Both the position numbers and the translations under genes were made by a program. Below the pieces are notes generated by a model. The model had not been told where the DNA came from, did not search any database, and saw only the letters and a list, made by a program, of their open reading frames with translations. Source: JAUIKM01 sp964445695 (GTDB lineage Bacteria > Bacteroidota > Ignavibacteria > Kapaibacteriales > UBA7675). Taken from it: DNA of 64,000 nucleotides. This document shows positions 44,997 through 53,533 of this stretch, one piece after another (positions within the stretch are counted from its first letter, which is position 1; the number at the start of each line of letters is the position of its first letter). The stretch spans positions 1 through 64,000 of the forward strand of contig CAYULF010000016.1 of NCBI GenBank assembly GCA_964445695.1, read 5' to 3'.

Positions 44997-45758
44997 ATGA
45001 GGTCGACACGGATTCAGTCGCGTCCGGCGCGTCCGGCGCGTCGGTTGCGCGCGGCTCTGCGGTGCGGCGCTCAGAATGCATTGGAGTTCCTGGCGCCGCG
45101 CCACTGTGAACTCTGCGGCGGTTATGTCGGCACGACGCAGCGACGCTTTGAATTCGCCTGTGACGCATGCGTGGACGCGCTGCCGCCTGGCCCGGCCCCC
45201 AACGAGCTGCTGAACCGGCCCGCCGCACGCGCCGGCCATGCATCAACTGCTCTGGACGCAGTTTACGCCCGCTTTCTGCTGAGTCGCGAGGCGAACACGC
45301 ATGAACTGATTCACGCGCTCAAATACCGCGGCTGCCGCCGTATCGGCCTGGAGTTCGGGGCGGAGTTGGCACGGACGCTGCGCCACATGGATTGTGATGA
45401 CGTGGACGCGCTCGTTCCGGTTCCGCTGCATGCCGCCCGGCAACGCGAGCGCGGATTCAACCAGGCGGAATATCTGGCACGCGGCGCAGCCGCCGTGTTG
45501 CAGATTCCGGTCTATCCCCAGGCGCTGCGACGCGGCGGCTACACGGCTTCACAAACGGGACTTACGGCGCTGGAGCGCCAGGACGCACGACGGCGCAACT
45601 TCCGGCCGGGATCACAGATAGGCGCGCTGCGCAATGCACATGTGATGATTGTCGACGATGTATTTACCACCGGCGCAACAGTCAATGCATGCGCCGGGAC
45701 ACTACGCGAACAAGGCGTGCGTCGCATCGAAGCCGCTGCTCTGGCGGCGGCCGAATAA
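44997..45758 (+). CDS. ComF family phosphoribosyltransferase-like protein
   Basis: A 253-residue protein. The N-terminal zinc finger shows HCELCGGYV and CDACVDALPPGPAP, and the phosphoribosyltransferase fold carries the PRPP-binding motif VMIVDDVFTTGATVNAC (about residues 220-236). VPVPLHAARQRERGFNQAEYLAR is another family block. ComF takes part in DNA uptake and recombination in competent bacteria. The N-terminus is basic and contains a short repeated RPAR. Probably cotranscribed with kynA and the methyltransferase. Confidence 0.87.
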   Translation: MRSTRIQSRPARPARRLRAALRCGAQNALEFLAPRHCELCGGYVGTTQRRFEFACDACVDALPPGPAPNELLNRPAARAGHASTALDAVYARFLLSREANTHELIHALKYRGCRRIGLEFGAELARTLRHMDCDDVDALVPVPLHAARQRERGFNQAEYLARGAAAVLQIPVYPQALRRGGYTASQTGLTALERQDARRRNFRPGSQIGALRNAHVMIVDDVFTTGATVNACAGTLREQGVRRIEAAALAAAE

Positions 45759-45785
45759 GTGGAATCGCGGTGGAGTGAAGTGCCC

Positions 45786-47039
45786 ATGCTGACGGAAGCA
45801 ACCCGGGAAATCAGATCGAAGATACTGCAGGACGACGGTCCGTTCGTGGTGACGCTCAGCGCGCCCACCTACGCAGAGAAAGGCAAGGCGCAGACTGGCC
45901 GCGACAAGGCGGCCACACTGGAGTTGCTGCGGCAGTGGATTGAACTGCCGGCCGCGCCGCGCAAAATGGTACTGCACAACCTGAACTCGCCCGATCAGGT
46001 CAGCCTGGAGTGTTTTACCCAGAAGCAGCACTTTACGGCGCATGTGGAGCTCAAAGAGGCCGCCGCACTGGAATCGCTCGTGGACGCCGTGTTTTCCACG
46101 CACTTTCTGCAGGTGCATCTGCAGACGCCCGTCGGCGACATCAACCTGCGCCTGTATCCGCGCGGCAGCGGCAAACCGCCCAAAGTTGTCATGAAAAAAG
46201 GCAAGGCCTCGCGCAAGCAATGGGATGCACAGGGACGCGACGTCAAACAACACCCGATTACCGCGGGCAACTCAGTTGAACTGTTGAAAAAACTCGGCAT
46301 AGCCGACGAGCGCGGCCGCATCATCGACAGCAAACGCGCCAAATTCAAGCAGATCAACCAGTTCATTACCATCGCGCTGACGCTCGACCTGTTCAAATCG
46401 CCGCCGCGCGACCGGGCGTTGCGCATTATCGACTGCGGCTGCGGCAAGGCTTACCTCAGTCTGGCGCTTTATCACTACCTGCAGCAGGAACGCGGGCTGA
46501 ACGTGGAACTGATCGGGATAGACTCCAACCCGCGCGTCATCAACTTTGCCAACACGACGGCGCAGGCGCTCGGCATGAAACGAGCGCAGTTTCTGCACGC
46601 CAACATCAGCGAGGCGCAGACGCCCGACTCCTGCGATCTGCTGATCGCGCTGCACGCCTGCGACACGGCCACCGACGAGGCCCTGGCATTGGCACTGCGC
46701 ATTCAGGCGGCGGCAATTCTGGCCGCACCCTGCTGTCACCACTACGTGAACGACCGACTCAAACGCGCCGGAGGGCCGCCCGCCATGGCCGCGCTCGTGC
46801 GCGACAACATCGGCCGCGAGCGTCTGGCCGACCTGTTGACGGACAGTATGCGGCGCGACATTCTGCAGAGCAGGGGATATCGCGCAGGTCTGATGGAATT
46901 TGTCGCGCCGGAACACACCACGAGGAACATTATGATCCGCGCCGAATATCGCGGAACGGCGGGCGACGAAGTAGAGCTGCACACGAGTTATGAACAGTGG
47001 GGCGTGGCGCCGTTCCTGGCTGAACTGATCAAAGACTGA
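45786..47039 (+). CDS. Class I SAM-dependent methyltransferase (Methyltransf_32 type)
   Basis: A 417-residue protein. The central SAM-binding motif IIDCGCGKAYLSLALYHYL (about residues 217-235), acidic IGIDSNPRVI and DLLIALHACDTATDEAL are typical, and APCCHHYVN marks the Methyltransf_32 group (METTL25/GSTCD-like). These act on RNA or protein; the substrate here is unknown. A GTG at 45,759 directly after the comF stop is in frame, but ATG 45,786 has a GGAG site upstream and is preferred. Confidence 0.82.
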   Translation: MLTEATREIRSKILQDDGPFVVTLSAPTYAEKGKAQTGRDKAATLELLRQWIELPAAPRKMVLHNLNSPDQVSLECFTQKQHFTAHVELKEAAALESLVDAVFSTHFLQVHLQTPVGDINLRLYPRGSGKPPKVVMKKGKASRKQWDAQGRDVKQHPITAGNSVELLKKLGIADERGRIIDSKRAKFKQINQFITIALTLDLFKSPPRDRALRIIDCGCGKAYLSLALYHYLQQERGLNVELIGIDSNPRVINFANTTAQALGMKRAQFLHANISEAQTPDSCDLLIALHACDTATDEALALALRIQAAAILAAPCCHHYVNDRLKRAGGPPAMAALVRDNIGRERLADLLTDSMRRDILQSRGYRAGLMEFVAPEHTTRNIMIRAEYRGTAGDEVELHTSYEQWGVAPFLAELIKD

Positions 47040-47100
47040 ACGGGACGACCACGCGCAGTTTATTGGCTCCGGACAACTGCGGGGTGCACCACTTCAATCC

Positions 47101-47119
47101 CGCCGACAAACAAAAGCGG
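47101..47119 (-). repeat. Short dispersed motif, minus orientation
   Basis: On the minus strand CCGCTTTTGTTTGTCGGCG, the same intergenic motif as at 8,521 and 19,191. It lies in the 104-base gap between two convergent genes. Confidence 0.4.
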
Positions 47120-47143
47120 ATTTATAGGGTAGGCAAAAACGAG

Positions 47144-47965
47144 TCAGTTTGTCTTTAGAGCGTTGGCTTCCCAGCGGTCAAAGATGGCCAGAACCTGGTT
47201 GAGGCCTTCGCTGAGGGCGGCCGGGCCGGGCTGCAGGATGATGGACGAGTGAATTTCGTGCATTTCGCGATGCTGGATGGCGGGTATTTCTTCCCATCCC
47301 TCGCGCGCCAGGACGCGCTCCGGTTTGAACATTTTGCCGCACCACGACGCCAGCATAATGTCGGGATGACGCTCAATCACACGGCGGTGATCGGCTATGA
47401 TGCGCCCTTTTGCGTCCTGTGAGTGTCGGTTTTCGGCAAAAACGTCCAGCCCGCCGCAGAGTTCAATGATCTCGCTTACCCAGCAAATGCCGCTGATAAG
47501 CGGATCGTACCACTCCTCAAAGTAGACGCGCGGTTTGAGGCGTCGTGCGGCGCCGCGTTCTGAGGCGCGTTCGCAGGCAATCTCCAGTTCGTCGACGAGT
47601 TTCTGCATATCGCCGCTGCGGCCGATGAGCGCACCCAGGCGGACAAGCATCGATAGAATTCCGGCCACGCTGCGATGGTTAAAACAGAGGACTTCGACGC
47701 CTGCGCGGATGAGGTCGGCGCAGATGCCGGCCTGCAGATCGGACCAGGCGATCACCAGATCCGGCTTGAGTTCGAGAATTTTTTCGATGTTGGCGTCGAG
47801 ATAGGTGGAAACGGTGGCTTTTTCCTTGCGCGCGCGCCGTGGCCGGACGGTAAAACCCGAGACTCCAACCAGCAGATCGTCGGCGCCGATGGCGTAAAGC
47901 GCCTCGGTCGTTTCTTCCGTGAGACAAATAATCCGGCGAGGATATCCGTGTTGTATGCGGCTCAT
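47144..47965 (-). CDS. BtuF-like substrate-binding protein without signal peptide
   Basis: A 273-residue protein of the TroA/BtuF helical-backbone fold: RRIICLTEETTEALYAIGA at the N-terminus, VGVSGFTVRP, LKPDLVIAWSDLQAGICADLIRAGV and late HEIHSSIILQPGPA. Such proteins bind vitamin B12 or iron-chelate for ABC import. No signal peptide precedes the domain from ATG 47,965, and no ABC partner is near, so a cytoplasmic role in cobalamin handling or sensing is possible. The region upstream in frame to 48,019 overlaps the divergent alkyltransferase-like gene. Confidence 0.75.
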   Translation of the reverse strand: MSRIQHGYPRRIICLTEETTEALYAIGADDLLVGVSGFTVRPRRARKEKATVSTYLDANIEKILELKPDLVIAWSDLQAGICADLIRAGVEVLCFNHRSVAGILSMLVRLGALIGRSGDMQKLVDELEIACERASERGAARRLKPRVYFEEWYDPLISGICWVSEIIELCGGLDVFAENRHSQDAKGRIIADHRRVIERHPDIMLASWCGKMFKPERVLAREGWEEIPAIQHREMHEIHSSIILQPGPAALSEGLNQVLAIFDRWEANALKTN

Positions 47966-48022
47966 GCCGTCGCGCCTTTCCGCTGCGAGCGATGTTTTTT
48001 CTACAATTATTCGGCACATAAC

Positions 48023-48406
48023 ATGGCGACGAATCGACCAGGCCTCAAATTTAAGGATGTACCCGCCAATGAATCAATGCAGGCGGACAGCGATTTTTAC
48101 CACCGCGTGTACAACGTGGTGGCTTCGATTCCCAGTGGAAAAGTTTCTACCTACGGGCATATCGGCGCAGCTCTGGGCGCTAAAAGTTCGGCGCGTATGG
48201 TCGGCTGGGCGCTGAATGCCGCCGCGGGTCGCAACGACGTACCGGCTCATCGGGTTGTCAACCGCATGGGCGCACTGAGCGGCGCTACGCACTTTGCCAC
48301 TCCCACGCTGATGCGCGAGTTGCTGGAAGCGGAAAACATTGCGTTCATCGACGACGCCGTCGATCTGGACAAACACCTCTGGATTCCCCCGATCGACGAA
48401 TTCTGA
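48023..48406 (+). CDS. Alkyltransferase-like protein (ATL), active-site Cys replaced by Ala
   Basis: A 127-residue protein of the MGMT C-terminal fold: FYHRVYNVVASIPSGKVSTYGHIGAALG with the DNA-binding helix-turn-helix, then RMVGWALNA and VPAHRVVNRMGALSG. The methyl-acceptor motif PCHR is PAHR here (residues 74-77), so it cannot take the alkyl group itself. ATL proteins bind O6-alkylguanine and hand it to nucleotide excision repair. ATG 48,023 lies in the start region of the divergent BtuF-like gene. Confidence 0.87.
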   Translation: MATNRPGLKFKDVPANESMQADSDFYHRVYNVVASIPSGKVSTYGHIGAALGAKSSARMVGWALNAAAGRNDVPAHRVVNRMGALSGATHFATPTLMRELLEAENIAFIDDAVDLDKHLWIPPIDEF

Positions 48407-48668
48407 GCCGCGCGGTTTGAGGAATGACCGATTTACGGTACTTCGCGTGCCGATTTGAGAGCCGGGTATTCTTTGACTTCTGAAGATCCAGCCGACAACT
48501 GGGCCGCGATTGACGCGGCGACTCGCGGTTCGATCCGCCGCAAGTGGCAAGCGAGTTTGAAGTCTCAGCCGGATTTCTACCGGACTCCAGCAGAAATGCA
48601 TGTCGGTCTCTGAAGGACGTACTCCACTGTTGATCTTGGGCCCACCCGTAGTTCCCGCCACCACCACC

Positions 48669-48685
48669 GGCAGTTTCAAACTGCC
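48669..48685. other. Perfect 17-base palindrome
   Basis: GGCAGTTT C AAACTGCC is a perfect inverted repeat with a single centre base. It lies in the 508-base gene-free stretch 48,407-48,914 between the convergent ATL and purK genes; I see no other feature there. It could be an operator for an unseen factor, or a weak hairpin. Confidence 0.3.
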
Positions 48686-48914
48686 CACACCCCTCCCTCC
48701 CGGGCCTCCAGACCGGTTGATTCGATTCTCCGTGAAACATTCGCCTTTTTACAGTCCACGCGGCCGCGTCGAATCAGGCTTTGTGGACAAGCTTACGGCA
48801 GACCGAGTGAGAATCAAACAGAGAAAAACTGAACGGTGGGTTCAACGTGGGTAAACGTTGGGTTTGCGCTGCTGAACGGTCGCTGCGGCGGCACACACAC
48901 AACAGAAAGCCGGT

Positions 48915-50078
48915 TTACCAGATCAGGTCGTCTACGGCGGCGGTAATCTTGGCCAGCGCATCGGCGGCATTGGAGCCCAGAGCCGTGGCATGGCCCATTT
49001 TGCGCCCCTTGCGACTGTCTTTCTTGCCGTACAGATGCAGGCTGGCGTCTGTGTGACGGAAAAACTCAACCGGGCTGTCCGGCACGCCCGGGCCGCCGCG
49101 CGAGCCGAGAATGTTGACCATCGCCGCGCCGCCGCAGACGAGCTCCGGATTGCCGAGCGGCAGGTTGAGCACCGCGCGGATGCAGTTTTCAAACTGCGAG
49201 CAGTGAGACGCTTCAATGGTATAGTGACCGGAATTATGCGGCCGCGGTGCAATCTCGTTGAACAGAATGCGGTCGCCGTCGGCAAGGAACATTTCAACGC
49301 CAAAAACGCCCACGCCCGCGATGGCTTCGACCGCCGCGACGGCAACATCGGCCGCCTGGCGCGCCACCGCGGCGGGAATGTCCGCAGGTGCGGTCACCGT
49401 ATGACAGATGTGGTTTTTCTGGACGGTTTCAACGCAGGGATAGACCGCCAGTTCGCCGCGCTGATTGCGCGCCACCATAACGGCCAGTTCTTTACTGAAA
49501 GAGACAAATGACTCGGCCATGACCGCTCGAGGCGCTTCGCCGCTGCTGAAGCGCGACCAGGCAAGCAGCGCGTGGTTGCGGCGCTCGACGGTAAAATTGC
49601 CGTAGCCGTCGTAGCCGAATTCTCGTGTTTTCATGATCCAGGGGTAGGCGCGATTGTCGCCGTAGGCGTAGGCTTCGTCCAGAGAATTGATTGATTCAAA
49701 CTCGGTGGTGGGAATGCCGGCGGCGCGCATGGTCTCTTTTTGCGTCAGTTTGTCGCGTACCAGGCGCAACGTGTCGGCCGAGGGATACACGGGCCGGCGC
49801 TCGGCGATACGGTCCAGAATGGCCGGATCGATGAATTCATTTTCGAGCGTGACGTAGTCGCACACGTCCAGGAAGCGCTGCAGCTCCTGCGGGTCGTTCC
49901 AGCCGCCGCCGAAGTCGTGCGGCGTCATGACGCCGGCAGGGGATTCCGGCGCGTTTTCGATGACCGCCACGCGCAGTCCCAGGCGGTAGGCCGCCTGAGC
50001 GAGCATTTTGGCCAGCTGACCGCCGCCGAGGATGCCGAGAGTTAAAACACGATCGGGATGATAAAACGACGGCAGCAT
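48915..50078 (-). CDS. purK: N5-carboxyaminoimidazole ribonucleotide synthase
   Basis: A 387-residue ATP-grasp enzyme of purine synthesis: it joins bicarbonate to AIR using ATP. The N-terminal LGILGGGQLAKMLAQAAYRLGLRVAV is characteristic, followed by TLENEFID, the ATP-grasp WIMKTREFGYDGYGN and the metal/ATP site FNEIAPRPHNSGHYTIEAS. ATG 50,078 has a GGGGG site just upstream. The partner purE is not in the window. Confidence 0.93.
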   Translation of the reverse strand: MLPSFYHPDRVLTLGILGGGQLAKMLAQAAYRLGLRVAVIENAPESPAGVMTPHDFGGGWNDPQELQRFLDVCDYVTLENEFIDPAILDRIAERRPVYPSADTLRLVRDKLTQKETMRAAGIPTTEFESINSLDEAYAYGDNRAYPWIMKTREFGYDGYGNFTVERRNHALLAWSRFSSGEAPRAVMAESFVSFSKELAVMVARNQRGELAVYPCVETVQKNHICHTVTAPADIPAAVARQAADVAVAAVEAIAGVGVFGVEMFLADGDRILFNEIAPRPHNSGHYTIEASHCSQFENCIRAVLNLPLGNPELVCGGAAMVNILGSRGGPGVPDSPVEFFRHTDASLHLYGKKDSRKGRKMGHATALGSNAADALAKITAAVDDLIW

Positions 50079-50207
50079 GTTCCCCCGCAAATTGCACGAC
50101 CAGAAGAATGGAACCAGCCCGTTTGGGCAGGCCATAAAAATACACCCGGGCGCACCAGACGGGCAAATGTGTGGATTCGTGGAGAAAACCTGAAACCGGA
50201 ACAGCGA

Positions 50208-50459
50208 TCAAACGCCGCTGCGCAACTGCTCAACCAGATCATGTCCACCGATCGTCAACATATACCTGAGCACCAGCAGCTCACGCTGATTGCGATCTGC
50301 GGTTTCCATGGTAAAGTGCGAGTCCTTGATTAAACCTTCGCGCAGCAGGACCGCCAGGGCGTCCTCAATATCGGCCAGGGAATATTCGCGGAAGGTCGTA
50401 TTGCTGTAATCCTCAAGGTATACAAGGATGTCGCGTTCGAGTTTTTTGTTCGGGTTCAT
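50208..50459 (-). CDS. Small protein of unknown function, winged-helix-like
   Basis: An 83-residue acidic protein starting MNPNKKLERDILVYLEDYSN. The pattern of two helices, ADIEDALAVLLREGLI and a following beta-hairpin-like segment suggests a small winged-helix fold, but no family is recognised. It is the last of four small minus-strand genes between purK and the helical protein gene. Confidence 0.5.
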   Translation of the reverse strand: MNPNKKLERDILVYLEDYSNTTFREYSLADIEDALAVLLREGLIKDSHFTMETADRNQRELLVLRYMLTIGGHDLVEQLRSGV

Positions 50460-50582
50460 TTCACGTGAATTGGTGTTAAACGGTACGCGCTAAAAAGGTC
50501 CGCAGTTCGGACCCGAGATTTTTGGATCGCCGTTGCACAGAATTGATGGAGTCAGAACTGTGCGCCTGCGGTACGGCAACGC

Positions 50583-50834
50583 TCAGAGTTCCGTCCGTTC
50601 GCGGGACGGACCAAAACAATATCGCATAGTGATTGCAAGTCCGGCTGCGGCAAAACATGTGTACGGAAAACGAATCTCGCCGTCCAGCACCGCCGCAACG
50701 GCAAAAAACGCCGTAAGAATCATGGCCAGGGCGCAAATCCATCGCGTCCAGGAAGGACGAACCCGACCGGCCAGCCACAACAGGACAATCGGGGGAGCGA
50801 AGACAGCCGACACAACTATCACAACCATGCCCAT
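50583..50834 (-). CDS. Small membrane protein of unknown function
   Basis: An 83-residue protein with three hydrophobic stretches: VVIVVSAVFAPPIVLLWLAG, WICALAMILTAFFAVAAVLD and YTCFAAAGLAITMRYCFG. It looks like a three-helix inner-membrane protein. ATG 50,834 or 50,828 could be the start. No family is known to me. Confidence 0.45.
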   Translation of the reverse strand: MGMVVIVVSAVFAPPIVLLWLAGRVRPSWTRWICALAMILTAFFAVAAVLDGEIRFPYTCFAAAGLAITMRYCFGPSRERTEL

Positions 50835-50896
50835 AACTTAAGCCCATTATGCTTGCCGTCAAGAAAAAAGTCACTCCTTCCCGCACCTGGCATAAG

Positions 50897-51226
50897 TCAT
50901 CCGGTCTGGTCGCCCGTCAGGGAAGCCAGATAGTCAACGCTGTCGGCGGCAAGGCGTTCCACCATTTCGTAGCGGTTCACCAGCGCAAGAACGTCGTCGT
51001 CCTTGTTAAACAGCGTGCCACAGTCTTGTTTAACCCGGATAATGCTCCGCTGACAAAGCAGGTCCAGGTGATAAGCGACTATGTCGAAGGGGTAGTAGAG
51101 GAACTTCGACGGCACGCCGTCATTTAACCAGGCAATTATCTCAACGTACAGATCAGTATCGATTCGCACGATCAACCTCACAATAGAAAGTGGAGACACG
51201 GCGAATATTAAACAAACGCCGCGCAT
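50897..51226 (-). CDS. Small protein of unknown function
   Basis: A 109-residue protein with a weakly hydrophobic start and an ordered middle: TDLYVEIIAWLNDGVPSKFL, YYPFDIVAYHLDLLCQ and NKDDDVLALVNRYEMVERLA. It looks like a compact alpha/beta domain. The frame may begin a few codons later than ATG 51,226, at the IVRIDTDLY part. It starts 21 bases after the stop of the 67-residue gene, so both are probably cotranscribed. Confidence 0.45.
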   Translation of the reverse strand: MRGVCLIFAVSPLSIVRLIVRIDTDLYVEIIAWLNDGVPSKFLYYPFDIVAYHLDLLCQRSIIRVKQDCGTLFNKDDDVLALVNRYEMVERLAADSVDYLASLTGDQTG

Positions 51227-51247
51227 CCACTTTGGTTGGCGTTTTGT

Positions 51248-51451
51248 TTAATACTCTTCGTCGCAGTCGGCCAGGATCGTTATTTCAGGCGGAGTCATTG
51301 AATTCACAGTCTGCATAGCAGCCGGATCGTTCTGAACTGTTTCAATATCGTCTGCATTGTCAATCAACATTGCATCCCATTCGCATTGCGTATAAGTAGA
51401 CGGCCCCAGAATCACACTCAGATAGCACAGAATAGCGACCAGTGTCTCCAT
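51248..51451 (-). CDS. Small acidic exported peptide, unknown function
   Basis: A 67-residue protein whose first ~20 residues (METLVAILCYLSVILGPSTY) look like a short signal or membrane segment, followed by an acidic, Asp/Glu-rich part with two further cysteines (TQCEWD and ADCDEEY). It may be a secreted peptide with one disulfide. First of the four small genes. Confidence 0.4.
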   Translation of the reverse strand: METLVAILCYLSVILGPSTYTQCEWDAMLIDNADDIETVQNDPAAMQTVNSMTPPEITILADCDEEY

Positions 51452-51531
51452 GACATCTCACAATTTGTTAACACTTAAACAACTGTGAGCGCATGTTAAC
51501 TGAGCGCCGGGGCGGCCTTGCGGACAGCAAT

Positions 51532-51547
51532 CTGTTTAATTAAACAG
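51532..51547. promoter_or_regulatory. Perfect 16-base palindrome upstream of the small-gene cluster
   Basis: CTGTTTAATTAAACAG is perfectly self-complementary. It lies about 80 bases upstream of the 67-residue gene, in an AT-rich spacer with several further GTTAAC and TGTTTAA words. It could be an operator for the cluster; no factor is known. Confidence 0.35.
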
Positions 51548-51613
51548 GTGCAAATCGCTGTTTAACACGACAAAGAACAGGAAACGCCGAAGATAACTTT
51601 CATGGCGAAAGTA

Positions 51614-51637
51614 GCCCCGGAACGGTGTTCCCGGGGC
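51614..51637 (-). terminator. GC-rich hairpin after the helical protein gene
   Basis: GCCCCGGAAC pairs with GTTCCCGGGGC (one bulged C, 3-base loop). It lies about 100 bases beyond the stop of the minus-strand 512-residue gene; a short T-rich TACTTT follows on that strand, so it is a plausible terminator. Confidence 0.5.
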
Positions 51638-51733
51638 GGCAGTTTTACAGAAATTGTTACAGGAGTGCGGGGCCGAAAAAGGCGATTTTCGGCTGCTTCA
51701 GGCAATTAACGGGGTGTTTTTGCTACAGAATGC

Positions 51734-53272
51734 TCAGATGTGGCGCTGCTGATATTCCTCCAGCAGCACGAGTATACGCTGCCAGATCATCTCGTAGGGA
51801 ACAATCTCGATACCGTCGACTTCCGCCGTCTGCAGATTCTCCTCCAGTTTGGCGTACCATTTGGCTGCGGCCTTGCGCGTTTTCTGCGGGTCAAAACTGC
51901 GGCTCTCCATCAGGGCCAGCATGCGGAAGAAAATTCCACCGCGCCGGCGGTAGTCCTGCACGTTCAGGTAGCGACGCGTGTAGCGCGCCAGCGCTTCCAT
52001 TTTGTCGGATATCTCGTCGATGCGCCCTTCGCTCAGCAGCTCGAGAATCTGAATCGTGAGCACGGATTTGTTGTAGCCTTCCTTGTCGCGCGAGAACAGG
52101 GGGGAAACCATCGGCTGTACCTTGCGCCAGAGGCGGCGCATCAGGGCTTCAGGCACGTCGTCCCGGTGCGCATCGCCCCAGTGCGTCACAAAGACGTGCC
52201 GCAGATAACGCTCGTAGAGTTTCCACTTTTCCAGCAGATACTGCGGCAGGGTGGCGTAACGACGATCGGACACGACTTTGTCAAAGGCGATGGCGGCGCG
52301 TCCAAAACGACCCGAGTGCATACAAAGCAGGAAATAGACTTCCAGTGAAATGAACCAGTTGACGCTGCCTTCGCGGCGTTCGGAAATCGCAGTCTCGGCC
52401 AGTTCAATGCCGCGGTCGTATTCGCGCAGCGCCAGATAACACAACATGCGCTGTGAATACCAGTCGCTCAGGCGCTTCGGTGAACTGAGATGCGGATTCT
52501 TTTTGAGAAAGGCTTCGGCTTCGATGCACACTTCGAGCGCGGCGTGGTAATCCTGATGCAACTGCCGCTCGATCAGCCTCGTGTGAAGGTAGTTTTTCTG
52601 AATGGTATACGTCGGCAGCCGGCGGCGCAGTTCTGTCAGTTCCTTCAGACTGTCCGCCGCCAGTTCGCGCAATTTGGGTGAATGCGCCGTGCTGGCATTG
52701 GTTTTCATGACGAGGCGGTCCTGCAGTCCTTCCGCACGCGACTCCGCCGACACTATCTCGCTCAGTTCCGCAATGACCTTGTCATAAGCCTCAAAGTTCG
52801 GTGCGTCGCCGACCCAGCTGTACTGGCGGCGCAGGAGACGCGCAGCCGTCAGCGCCACGTCGTGAATTTCGAACATGCGGGCCTTGCGATAGGCTGAACG
52901 CGCCAGGTTGAGCCCTGTGCGACGAGCAGAAGCGGCTATGAGAAATTTGGCGCAGAAGAGCTCGCGGTGACACTGATAAAAACGCAGCTGGAATTCGGAG
53001 TGATTCGGGCGCTTGAGTTCCAGAAAAAACAGGAGTCCAAACAGGTGATCCTTCAGCCGCGTTTTCAGCACGCGGAAGTTGGACTCGGCGTTGCTGCCCT
53101 CGTACAACGCCTCGGTCGCCGCTTTGTCGTTGCGGAACTTGCCGCGGCGCACGCCCTCCACCAATTGCAGATAGCGATTGGGCTGCTCGGGCGTGCCCGG
53201 CTTTTCCAGCATGTCGATGTTTTTGATTGAGTAGCGGTCTATGACGCTCAGCAATTCGCGAATCGATTCCAT
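51734..53272 (-). CDS. Helical-repeat protein of unknown function
   Basis: A 512-residue protein with no signal or membrane segment, predicted almost wholly helical. It begins MESIRELLSVIDRYSIKNID and shows TPR-like stretches such as YHAALEVCIEAEAFLKKNP and REYDRGIELAETAISERREG, with many Arg, Leu and aromatic residues. It is probably a protein-binding scaffold. No family was recognised. It is transcribed away from ubiE, from which it is separated by 261 bases of spacer. Confidence 0.65.
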   Translation of the reverse strand: MESIRELLSVIDRYSIKNIDMLEKPGTPEQPNRYLQLVEGVRRGKFRNDKAATEALYEGSNAESNFRVLKTRLKDHLFGLLFFLELKRPNHSEFQLRFYQCHRELFCAKFLIAASARRTGLNLARSAYRKARMFEIHDVALTAARLLRRQYSWVGDAPNFEAYDKVIAELSEIVSAESRAEGLQDRLVMKTNASTAHSPKLRELAADSLKELTELRRRLPTYTIQKNYLHTRLIERQLHQDYHAALEVCIEAEAFLKKNPHLSSPKRLSDWYSQRMLCYLALREYDRGIELAETAISERREGSVNWFISLEVYFLLCMHSGRFGRAAIAFDKVVSDRRYATLPQYLLEKWKLYERYLRHVFVTHWGDAHRDDVPEALMRRLWRKVQPMVSPLFSRDKEGYNKSVLTIQILELLSEGRIDEISDKMEALARYTRRYLNVQDYRRRGGIFFRMLALMESRSFDPQKTRKAAAKWYAKLEENLQTAEVDGIEIVPYEMIWQRILVLLEEYQQRHI

Positions 53273-53533
53273 TGGGAGAGGGGGCCTGGATACTTGAATA
53301 CAATCTTGTGGGCGTACCGCGAAGCCGCAAACACGGCGGTACGGACGCTAATCTATCGATGATGCGAGGCCCGGCAAAATACGACGGACAAAATAAATGG
53401 GTAGGGCAATCCGCCTACACTGCGGCGCGCGTGCGCACCAGGCGATCTTGAGCGGCTTGAAGGACCGCACGTCGGTACCCGCAGTCGGGGTACCTCCCAT
53501 TTACTATCTGCACCAATTGCAGGGAGATGCCGC

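Noticed and set aside
48510..48560. GCGGTTCGATCCGC resembling a tRNA T-arm
   Set aside because: The T-stem has a mismatch next to the loop and no cloverleaf can be formed around it.
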